Assembly: GCA_018335015.1 (NCBI GenBank)
Contig: JAGXKX010000004.1
Location: 1 to 60,767, forward strand
DNA length: 60,767 nt
Source of the DNA: Candidatus Bipolaricaulota bacterium
GTDB taxonomy: Bacteria > Bipolaricaulota > Bipolaricaulia > M55B111
Direction: 5' to 3'
The position numbers and the translations under genes were made by a program. The notes beneath the pieces were generated by a model. It was given only the letters and a program-made list of their open reading frames with translations. It was not told the DNA's origin and ran no database searches. Positions 53,230 to 60,336 of the stretch are shown here, piece by piece; positions within the stretch are counted from its first letter, which is position 1; each line of letters begins with the position of its first letter.

Positions 53230-53856
53230 TCATAGAAGCTCGGTCTCGAGTTCGGAAATCACTCTCCGGGAGATCTCGTCTTTTGGCAGGGTTCCGTCTA
53301 TAAGTACCGCCTCATCCATCGAGCGGATTTCCTCCAGGTAACCTTCTCTAACCCTCCTATAGAACTCCCGGGCCTCTTTTTCGATCCGGTCTGGCTTCTG
53401 CCCGGAACCCCGCCTTTCTCGTTCTTCCAGATCTATGTCCAGAAAAATGGTCGCGTTGGGTTCCACGCCGTTCAACGCTATATCGTTTAACCTCTTAACC
53501 ACGTCAATCGGTATACCACGGCCGTGACCCTGGTAGGCAACTGACGAAGCGGCAAACCGGTCCGAAATAATCACGTTTCCCTTTTCCAGTTCGGGTATTA
53601 TCTTCTCTCTCACGAGCTGAGCCCGCGAGACTTCGTAGAGGAAGAGCTCGCTCAAGGGCCTGATATCCATTCCGTGATCCTCCAGCAGGAGGTCGCGTAC
53701 TTTCCGGCCCAGAGACGTTCCACCAGGCTCTTCCACTTTAAGGACCTCGTGACCTTTTTCTTTCAGATAGTCAGCTAACAGCCCCGCCTGGGTCGTCGTT
53801 CCCGAACCGTCTAGCCCCTCGAAGACTATAAGACTACCGGCAAAGTTATTGTCCAA
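53230..53856 (-). CDS. tmk: Thymidylate kinase with altered P-loop
   Basis: Phosphorylates dTMP to dTDP. I prefer the TTG at 53856 (MDNNFAGSLIVFEGLDG, 208 aa), with GGAGG upstream and only a short overlap with lspA; the track starts at another TTG at 53877. Conserved blocks are EGLDGSGTTTQ (P-loop), EEPGGTSLGRKVRDLLL, ISDRFAASSVAYQGHGRG and a lid region. The P-loop lysine of GxxGKT/S is replaced by Thr (GSGTTT), a real codon change (ACG), yet all else looks intact. Confidence 0.9.
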   Translation of the reverse strand: MDNNFAGSLIVFEGLDGSGTTTQAGLLADYLKEKGHEVLKVEEPGGTSLGRKVRDLLLEDHGMDIRPLSELFLYEVSRAQLVREKIIPELEKGNVIISDRFAASSVAYQGHGRGIPIDVVKRLNDIALNGVEPNATIFLDIDLEERERRGSGQKPDRIEKEAREFYRRVREGYLEEIRSMDEAVLIDGTLPKDEISRRVISELETELL

Positions 53857-54301
53857 GGAACCTCGAACCTCCGGCAAGCATAAATATCACTAGACCGGCT
53901 CCGGTCACGATTGCAACGTCGGCAAGGTTAAATATGGGGGCCCTCCAGACTTGAATAAAATCGACCACGGCCCCGGTCATAAGCCTGTCCACCAGGTTAC
54001 CCAATGATCCACCGAGCAAAAATGCAAGTCCGAGTTTCGTTATCGACTGTCGCAGTCCCGAAAAGAAAAGAAGATAAACCAGCAGACCCACCGCGATTAC
54101 CGTTATCAGGAGAAATAGGTAACCTTTTCTCGGAAAAAGTCCAAACGCCCCGCCCGAGTTTTTGACGTAATGGAGGGAAAAGAATCCATTTCGAAAAAAT
54201 ATCGGATGTCCTCCCCTGTAGCCGACCCCCGCGAGAAACTTGCTCAACCTATCCAGTACGAAGACGAAAAGCGCTATCAGAAAGTACTGCAAATTTCCCA
54301 C
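53846..54301 (-). CDS. lspA: Lipoprotein signal peptidase
   Basis: Cuts signal peptides of prolipoproteins in the inner membrane. 151 aa with four membrane segments, NSGGAFGLF, and the two catalytic aspartates in GGSLGNLVDRLMTGAVVDFIQV and FNLADVAIVTGAG. Its 3' end overlaps tmk. MITE-like copy g ends (left end) about 50 nt upstream of the start, within the promoter zone. Confidence 0.95.
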   Translation of the reverse strand: MGNLQYFLIALFVFVLDRLSKFLAGVGYRGGHPIFFRNGFFSLHYVKNSGGAFGLFPRKGYLFLLITVIAVGLLVYLLFFSGLRQSITKLGLAFLLGGSLGNLVDRLMTGAVVDFIQVWRAPIFNLADVAIVTGAGLVIFMLAGGSRFLGQ

Positions 54302-54352
54302 TTTACCTCCACTCCGGGCTTAAAACTCCTCTGTCTTATCCAGTAGCTACTT

Positions 54353-54553
54353 CTCAATTCTTTCACCATCCCCGTACATCATTGCTTTGTCCTCCTATGC
54401 CTCCTGCCTCTTACTTGGCTGCCGGATTTTGCCTACTGGTAGAATTTTAAGGTTAAATCAGTTGCCAGTTAAGAGGCAGGAGGTTTGAACTAAAAAATAT
54501 GGTGATTCCTCCTGACCTTCACCTTGCTTCCGAATAGTGGTGAAAGAACTGAG
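54353..54553. mobile_element. MITE-like palindromic element, copy g (201 bp, complete, 5-bp TSD)
   Basis: Terminal repeats CTCAATTCTTTCACCA and TGGTGAAAGAACTGAG, flanked on both sides by TACTT (54348-54352 and 54554-54558). The nested stem CCTCCTGCCTCTTACTTGG pairs with 54465-54483 with two mismatches. Its left arm is the short arm and its right arm the long one, nearly identical to copy b (CCCCGTACATCATTG...; TTGAACTAAAAAATAT), but the core between them reads on the opposite strand from copy b. Confidence 0.87.
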
Positions 54554-54574
54554 TACTTTCCAACCTTTATCAAT

Positions 54575-55015
54575 CTAGGTCCAGACCATTAACCTGCTTA
54601 TCCTGGCGTTTTCCTTGATATTCAAACCCGAAGAGCTGACGTGCAGAACGGGGCTTTCCCTCAAATCTCCCTGGAAGATTAAAGGAGGATGGAACGATCC
54701 TCCCGAAGTCATCCTATTCAGAGGTACCACGAGTCCAAGACCTTCTGAAACGTTAATCTCCTCGTTGAACTCAATTATATAAATCCCGCCCTCCAGGTTC
54801 CACCAGCCGTAGTCGTCTTCGGGTGATCTCTTTGCGGGCTCCACCGGATCGAGATCCCCCAACTTCTCCTCGCTTCCCCCAAAATCAAGGTCGGTAGGGG
54901 AGGTCGGTTTTCTTACACTGTCGACTGTCAAATCGATTCCGGTATTCGCCAGTTGAGTTTCTTCGTGAATAATTCCATCTACGTAACCCTCAAGTTCTTT
55001 GCCGAAAAGAAACAT
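54575..55015 (-). CDS. dCTP deaminase/dUTPase-fold protein, function uncertain
   Basis: A 146-aa protein with the trimeric DCD/dUTPase-like fold: ANTGIDLTVDSVRKP, GGIYIIEFNEEINVSEGLGLVVPLNRMTSGGSFHPPLIFQGDL, and GLNIKENARISRLMVW. The classic dCTP deaminase Arg-Ser-Ser and GEFLLA blocks are not clearly present, so it may act on a different nucleotide or have lost activity. Divergent from hypC; MITE-like copy g follows it. Confidence 0.65.
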   Translation of the reverse strand: MFLFGKELEGYVDGIIHEETQLANTGIDLTVDSVRKPTSPTDLDFGGSEEKLGDLDPVEPAKRSPEDDYGWWNLEGGIYIIEFNEEINVSEGLGLVVPLNRMTSGGSFHPPLIFQGDLRESPVLHVSSSGLNIKENARISRLMVWT

Positions 55016-55089
55016 ATTGGATCACCCCGAAAAGTATGGCGGGGATGGGATTATTGTGCAAACCTTCCTCTGGTTCGCTCTCAGGCCAG

Positions 55090-55118
55090 TTACCACTGGA
55101 ATACATCTTGTGAATAAT
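55090..55118 (+). promoter_or_regulatory. Candidate promoter of hypCDE
   Basis: TTACCA, exactly 17 nt, AATAAT, about 45 nt before the hypC ATG, with GGGAGGT further down as ribosome-binding site. The -35 is weak (4 of 6). Confidence 0.45.
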
Positions 55119-55125
55119 TTACCAT
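55108..55125. promoter_or_regulatory. Candidate Rex site at the hypCDE promoter
   Basis: TTGTGAATAATTTACCAT has a perfect left half TTGTGAA and a degenerate right half (11 of 14 fixed positions overall). It covers the -10 box of the candidate hypC promoter. The imperfect right half makes this less certain than the site at 32288. Confidence 0.38.
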
Positions 55126-55162
55126 TCAAATGAAACAGGAAAGGGAGGTAATACTTAACCCT

Positions 55163-55411
55163 ATGTGTCTTGCGATACCCGGTGAAGTACTTGCTGTCGA
55201 GGATGAACGCGCTACAGTTGACGTCGGGGGGGTAGAACAAGAGGTCAGGCTCGATACCTTGAGCGAAGACGTTGCCGAGGGCGATTACCTTTTAGTCCAC
55301 ACTGGTTTTGCCATCCAGAAACTCTCTCCCGAAGAAGCCCAGGAAACCCTGTCCCTGTTCGACGAATTGATAGAAACGAACAAGCAGCTGGAGGAAGAAC
55401 GTGAAGTTTAA
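55163..55411 (+). CDS. hypC: Hydrogenase assembly chaperone HypC
   Basis: Carries the Fe(CN)2CO unit with HypD during [NiFe]-hydrogenase maturation. I start it at ATG 55163 (82 aa) so that it begins MCLAIPGEV, since Cys2 is the essential iron ligand; the track adds 11 residues. Conserved VDVGGVEQEVRLDTL and GDYLLVHTGFAIQKL follow. It overlaps hypD by 11 nt. Confidence 0.95.
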   Translation: MCLAIPGEVLAVEDERATVDVGGVEQEVRLDTLSEDVAEGDYLLVHTGFAIQKLSPEEAQETLSLFDELIETNKQLEEEREV

Positions 55412-56480
55412 GTTCAAAGACAGGGAACGGGCCGACGAACTGGTCCAGCTTATAAACCGACGGGTCCCGGACCGGCGGATAAAGATAGTTCACGTTTGTG
55501 GCACGCACGAAGTGGCGATTACCGAAAACGGTCTTCGCAGTTTGCTCCCCGATCGGATAGACATTAGAGAAGGACCCGGATGCCCGGTCTGCGTTACCCC
55601 GACTTCGGACCTGGACGCCGCGTTAAAGCTTGCGGAGAGGGGGGCGATAATAACCGCATTCGGGGATATGATGAACGTTCCGGGAACTGCCAAATCGCTA
55701 AACGAACTAAAGTCCGAGGGAGCCGACGTTAGGCTAGTCTACAGCGTAAGCGAAGGCGCAAAAATTGCCGAAAATACCGAAAAACAGGTCGTATTTTTAG
55801 GCGTCGGGTTCGAAACGACGACGCCCATGACGGCAGCAATTCTAAAAGACGACCCCCCAGAAAATTTCAGTATCCTCCCGAGCAACAAGCTGATTCCCCC
55901 GGCAATGAAGAGCTTGCTCGAGCTGCCGGATAACGACATAGACGGTTTTATCGCGCCCGGTCACGTTTCGACCATTATCGGCGTCCGGCCTTACGAGAGC
56001 CTGGCCGAAGAATACGGGGTACCAATAGTAGTCGGAGGCTTCGAGCCACTGGACATACTATACGCTCTGGCGCTAATAATGAACCAGATATCGAATAGCG
56101 ATCCAAAGGCGGAAAACGGGTATAACAGAGCAGTAGACTACGAAGGGAATCCAAAATCCAAGAAGTTGATAAAAGAGGTCTTTAAAGAAACGGATGCTAC
56201 CTGGCGGGGGATTGGCACTATTCCGAACTCGGGCCTGACGCTAAACCGGAATTACGAAGAGTGGAACGCCCTCAATAGGTTCGAGGTCGAACCCGAAGAA
56301 GGGATAGAAGAGCCCCCAAACTGTCTATGCCCCCAGGTAATTACCGCTCGGGCTACACCGGGAGAGTGTGAGCTATTCAAGGAGAAATGTACCCCGAGTA
56401 GTCCTTACGGACCCTGCATGGTCGGAGAGGAAGCGATGTGTAATATCTGGTATCGATACGGGGGCAGACCCAAGCTATGA
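55401..56480 (+). CDS. hypD: Hydrogenase maturation protein HypD
   Basis: Iron-sulfur scaffold that builds the Fe(CN)2CO cofactor with HypC and HypE. 359 aa, GTG start at 55401 with GGAGG 6 nt upstream. Key cysteines are in VHVCGTHEVAI and GPGCPVCVTP, and the 4Fe-4S cluster cysteines are in the C-terminal NCLCPQVI, GECELFKEKCTP and GPCMVGEEAMC. Overlaps hypE by 4 nt. Confidence 0.96.
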   Translation: MKFKFKDRERADELVQLINRRVPDRRIKIVHVCGTHEVAITENGLRSLLPDRIDIREGPGCPVCVTPTSDLDAALKLAERGAIITAFGDMMNVPGTAKSLNELKSEGADVRLVYSVSEGAKIAENTEKQVVFLGVGFETTTPMTAAILKDDPPENFSILPSNKLIPPAMKSLLELPDNDIDGFIAPGHVSTIIGVRPYESLAEEYGVPIVVGGFEPLDILYALALIMNQISNSDPKAENGYNRAVDYEGNPKSKKLIKEVFKETDATWRGIGTIPNSGLTLNRNYEEWNALNRFEVEPEEGIEEPPNCLCPQVITARATPGECELFKEKCTPSSPYGPCMVGEEAMCNIWYRYGGRPKL

Positions 56481-57505
56481 ATAACCCGGAAGAAGAAACG
56501 GTTCAGCTAACTCACGGCGCCGGGGGCCGGGCTATGGGTGAGTTACTGGAGAAGCACGTGTTAAATACTTTCACCCGAAAGAGTGCCGGGGAGATCGGAC
56601 TCGACCAACTGGACGACGGGGCCACGATAGATTTGCCGGGAGAAGGGACTCTCGTGCTGACGACGGACAGCCACGTCGTAAAACCGCTATTTTTCCCCGG
56701 TGGAGATATCGGGAAACTCGCGGTCTGTGGAACGGTCAACGACCTTGCGGTAATGGGAGCGGATCCGATAGCTCTTACCTCCAGCCTTATCGTGGAGGAA
56801 GGGTTCCCGATCAAGAAACTCGATCGGGTCATGGCATCTATGGAAGAAACGTCCGCCGAATCGGGGATTCCGATTATTACCGGGGACACCAAAGTACTGG
56901 AGAAAGGCGATATGGACGGTCTGGCAATAAACACAGCGGGAATCGGACTGGCAGATAAGCCCATCTCCGATGCAGGAATGAACCCGGGAGACAAGGTGAT
57001 TCTTACCGGAACGATCGGCGACCACGGCATGGCGCTGATGCAGTACCGCGAAGGACTCAGTTTTAAAACGGAGCTGAAATCCGATATCGCCCCGCTGAAT
57101 AGTCTCCTCAGAAGTGCCAGTGAATCCGGTGATATAACTGCCATGAAGGACCCGACGAGGGGAGGAATCGCAGCCGCCCTGAACGAAATGGCTCAAAAAA
57201 GCAATCTAGGGCTAACGATAAAAGAGGAATTAGTTTCCGTCAGGGAAGCCGTATCAGGTATTGCCGAGTTAATTGGAATAAGTCCTTACGAAGTCGCAAA
57301 CGAAGGCAAAGCAATAATAACCGCCCGGGCGGAAACGGCTCGAGAAATCGTGGAAGGTTTGCGTGGCCACCCACTCGGCCGGAACGCTCGGATCATCGGA
57401 GAGATAAACCAGGAACGACCCGGCAAAGTAATTATGGAAACGGAAATCGGGGGGAGGAGGTTCCTGGAAGCCCCGCTGGGAGACCCTGTACCAAGGATTT
57501 GTTAG
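56477..57505 (+). CDS. hypE: Hydrogenase maturation protein HypE
   Basis: Dehydrates the thiocarboxamide on its own C-terminal cysteine to make the cyanide ligands. 342 aa with THGAGGRAMGELLEKH, the PurM-like ATP fold, DPTRGGIAAALNEMA and an intact C-terminal PRIC tail with the reactive Cys last. HypF, HypA, HypB and the hydrogenase itself are not in this window. Confidence 0.96.
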   Translation: MNNPEEETVQLTHGAGGRAMGELLEKHVLNTFTRKSAGEIGLDQLDDGATIDLPGEGTLVLTTDSHVVKPLFFPGGDIGKLAVCGTVNDLAVMGADPIALTSSLIVEEGFPIKKLDRVMASMEETSAESGIPIITGDTKVLEKGDMDGLAINTAGIGLADKPISDAGMNPGDKVILTGTIGDHGMALMQYREGLSFKTELKSDIAPLNSLLRSASESGDITAMKDPTRGGIAAALNEMAQKSNLGLTIKEELVSVREAVSGIAELIGISPYEVANEGKAIITARAETAREIVEGLRGHPLGRNARIIGEINQERPGKVIMETEIGGRRFLEAPLGDPVPRIC

Positions 57506-57896
57506 GACGGTTAAGGGAATAATTTCCCGATTAAGGTTGGATATTAACCCGGCAAATCTTATACTAAGCTCAGTTATAATTGAATTCAGTAGTATTTATG
57601 GGGTTAAACTTTAACACGAAGTCGAGGCTTGGTTTATTCAGTTTAATTTTACACGAGCCACCGCGACGACGACCCGGATGGTTCTAAGTAATGCCCAAAG
57701 CAATAGATCAGATAATATGGCCGGCGTCTTTTATTTTATAAAGTCAAGCCGAAACCGGGGTGAGAATTCGGCCCCGGGGAGGTTACAATTATTAGTACAA
57801 TCTGATTAATTTACAATTTGTTTAGAGGGATAAGACCGAATGGTTGACTTAAGAGGAGTATTTTAACTTGAGTAGCGAGTTTGGAGGGATAATTTA
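57506..57896. other. Intergenic region between hypE and infB
   Basis: 391 nt without a gene. It holds a hairpin CCGGGG...CCCCGG (57755-57777, no U-tract), an AT-rich TTATAATTGAATTC stretch near 57580, and the infB ribosome-binding site GGAGGG about 8 nt before its GTG start. The nusA and rimP genes that often precede infB are absent. Confidence 0.5.
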
Positions 57897-59651
57897 GTGT
57901 CAAAGCACAGGATTTACGAAATCGCCGACGAGCTAGGACTGGAGTCTAAAGAAATGCTGGGGATCCTCGAGGAGCTTGGGATGGGAGATATGACACCCTT
58001 AAATACCGTGGACGACGAGGAATATAACCTTATTCTCGACCTTTACGAGGAAGAGGAAGGTGAACTGGAAGAGGAAGCCGAGGAAATTACAGAGGAAAAA
58101 GGAGAAGAGGAAGTACCCGAAGAAGCGGAAGAAAAAGAGGAGGAGGTAGAGGAAGCTCCTCCCCGACCCGCAGTCGTTTCGGTACTGGGGCACATAGACC
58201 ACGGGAAGACTACCTTGCTTGACACGATAAGAGAAGCCCGGGTGGCAAATAAGGAAGAAGGCGGGATAACTCAGTCCATAGGTGCCTACCAGATAGACTG
58301 GGAAGGAAATAAATTTACATTTGTCGATACCCCGGGCCATAAAGCATTTACCTCCATGAGGTCCCGTGGCGCCCAGGCTACGGATATAGCCATTCTGGTC
58401 GTAGCAGCTGATGACGGAATAATGGAACAGACGAATGAAGCAATCGCCCATATAGAAGCCGCGGACATACCCATGATCGTAGCTATCAACAAGATAGACA
58501 AGAACAACGCCAATCCCCAGGAAACGATGAACCAGCTCGCCCGGGAGGGCTTCACCCCTGACGAATGGGGTGGCGACACTATTATGGTCCAGCTTTCCGC
58601 GCTCACGGGAGAAAACATGGAAGAGCTGCTGGATATGATAAGTCTCGTTTCAGAAATGGAAAACCCTACCGGCGATCCCGAAGGAGAATTAAAGGGCTTT
58701 ATCGTAGAGAGTCATCTCGATTCGCGCATGGGTCCTCTGGCAACGGCGATTATTCAGGAGGGAACTCTTCGACCCAGAGACGCGCTCCTGGTGGGAAACA
58801 CGTACGGCAGGGTAAAATCACTCTCCGACGAGTCCGGACAAATAGACGAAGCCGGACCGAGCAAACCCGTGGAAATTATGGGGCTAAAGGACGTGCCTCC
58901 AGCCGGGGCGAGTATCGAAAGGTTTGACGATCTCGGTAAAGCTAAAGAGATAGCTCAGGAAAGGAAAGAAGAAGAGAAAATTCAAAGTCGGAAAGCCAAA
59001 CCTTCCGTAGAGGACCTCTTTGCTCAGGCAGAAAAAGACAACCTCGACCTCGTAATCAAAGCCAGCTCACGCGGCTCTCTGGACGCAGTTAAAAAGGAAC
59101 TGGACGAGATAGAGGTAGAGGATATCGAAATAGAAGTTCTCCACGAGGGAGTGGGCGACATTTCCGAAAGCGATATCATGCTCGCTTCGTCCTCGGAAAA
59201 CTATTCCGCCGTCGTAGGGTTCGGCGTCAAGATAAGAACGAAAGCGGAAGAGCAATCAGACCAGCTGGATATTCCGGTCGAGACTTACAACATAATCTAC
59301 GATCTTGTCGATAGCGTCAAACGGGCAATCGGTGAAGTAAAAGGACCACAGTACGAAGAGGTCAAGATCGGCGAAATCGAGGTCCGAGAGGTCTTCGAGA
59401 TAACTGGCTCTGGCCAGGTTGCCGGCTGTTACGTTGATTCAGGTAAAGTTACTAACAAGTCCCTGATCAAAGTCTGGCGGGACGGGGAGCTAGTTCACGA
59501 AGGTCAGATAGATAGCCTGAAAAGGTTCAAAGAAGACGTCAAAGAAGTCGGCGAAGATTACGAATGCGGTATTTCGATCGAGGACTTCGAAGGTTTCGAA
59601 GAAGGGGACACGCTAGAAGCTCTTACCAAAAAGAGGGTTGAGGCCTTCTAA
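57897..59651 (+). CDS. infB: Translation initiation factor IF-2, short form
   Basis: Brings fMet-tRNA to the 30S subunit as a GTPase. 584 aa with GTG start. A small N-terminal IF2N domain (RIYEIADELGLESKEML) is followed by an extremely acidic linker (residues about 45-90, mostly Glu), then the G domain (GHIDHGKTTLLD, DTPGH, NKIDKN), domain II, domain III and the tRNA-binding C2 domain. It is shorter than most bacterial IF-2 (700-900 aa), mostly through a reduced N-terminal region. Confidence 0.96.
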   Translation: MSKHRIYEIADELGLESKEMLGILEELGMGDMTPLNTVDDEEYNLILDLYEEEEGELEEEAEEITEEKGEEEVPEEAEEKEEEVEEAPPRPAVVSVLGHIDHGKTTLLDTIREARVANKEEGGITQSIGAYQIDWEGNKFTFVDTPGHKAFTSMRSRGAQATDIAILVVAADDGIMEQTNEAIAHIEAADIPMIVAINKIDKNNANPQETMNQLAREGFTPDEWGGDTIMVQLSALTGENMEELLDMISLVSEMENPTGDPEGELKGFIVESHLDSRMGPLATAIIQEGTLRPRDALLVGNTYGRVKSLSDESGQIDEAGPSKPVEIMGLKDVPPAGASIERFDDLGKAKEIAQERKEEEKIQSRKAKPSVEDLFAQAEKDNLDLVIKASSRGSLDAVKKELDEIEVEDIEIEVLHEGVGDISESDIMLASSSENYSAVVGFGVKIRTKAEEQSDQLDIPVETYNIIYDLVDSVKRAIGEVKGPQYEEVKIGEIEVREVFEITGSGQVAGCYVDSGKVTNKSLIKVWRDGELVHEGQIDSLKRFKEDVKEVGEDYECGISIEDFEGFEEGDTLEALTKKRVEAF

Positions 59652-59675
59652 ACTGATATATTATCGGGGATCGAG

Positions 59676-59957
59676 ATGAGTATCGGGGTCCTAAAAGTCA
59701 AATTTATCATCCCTGGAGCGAACTCCCTCAAAGAAAAGCGGTCGATTATTCAACCTTTCATTCACAGAATACGCAATAACTACAATATATCGATAAACGA
59801 ACTGGACGGGGAGAACGACCCGAGGACGGCCACTCTCGGATTCGCTCACATAGCTAAAAGCAGCGATCTAAATCATAAAAAGATGGCTAAGATCGCCGAC
59901 GAGGCGGCCAAAGTGAAAAACCTACAAATAGAAAGACAGACCACAGAGGTCATGTAA
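59676..59957 (+). CDS. DUF503 family protein
   Basis: 93 aa, start ATG near GATCGAGATG. The conserved family frame is ISIGVLKVKFIIPGANSLKEKRSIIQPFIHRIRNNYNISINEL. DUF503 genes are commonly placed between infB and rbfA, as here, suggesting a role in ribosome assembly or initiation, but the activity is unknown. Confidence 0.92.
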   Translation: MSIGVLKVKFIIPGANSLKEKRSIIQPFIHRIRNNYNISINELDGENDPRTATLGFAHIAKSSDLNHKKMAKIADEAAKVKNLQIERQTTEVM

Positions 59958-60322
59958 TGGGAAGCAAAGCCAAGAGGAGAAAAGAAGAAAAATTCAAGCG
60001 GGCCCTGGCAAAGATTATCGAGAAGGATACCAGGGACAGTGCGTTCGAGTTCGCCACTGTAACGGACGTGGAGCTGAGCGATGACTTCAAATACGCTGAC
60101 GTTTACGTAGACGTCATAGGCGACAAAGAAAAAAAGGAAAAATCCCTGGAGAAATTCAACGACAAAGAGGGGTTCTTCCGAACCAACATTGCCCATCAAT
60201 TAAATCCCAGATTCACTCCGGAATTAACCTTCAAGCTCGACCGCAGCCTGGAAAGGTTAAACAGGATAGAAGAGATACTAAATAAGGACGAAGAGTCGAG
60301 GGATAAAGAAGACAAACAGTGA
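59957..60322 (+). CDS. rbfA: Ribosome-binding factor A
   Basis: Helps mature the 5' end of 16S rRNA. 121 aa with the KH-like fold (RKEEKFKRALAKIIEKDTRD; VTDVELSDDFKYADVYVDVIG; LNPRFTPELTFKLDRSLERLNRIEEILNK). Its ATG overlaps the DUF503 stop (TAATG). Confidence 0.92.
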   Translation: MGSKAKRRKEEKFKRALAKIIEKDTRDSAFEFATVTDVELSDDFKYADVYVDVIGDKEKKEKSLEKFNDKEGFFRTNIAHQLNPRFTPELTFKLDRSLERLNRIEEILNKDEESRDKEDKQ

Positions 60323-60336
60323 TTTGAGGGCCATCA

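Noticed and set aside
20779-54553. CRISPR array
   Set aside because: The repeats are kilobases apart with genes between them, and there are no spacers or cas genes.
56512-57144. 210-aa ORF antisense to hypE
   Set aside because: Serine/proline-rich shadow of the well-supported hypE frame, as are the 223-aa ORF at 14598-15269 and the other antisense frames.
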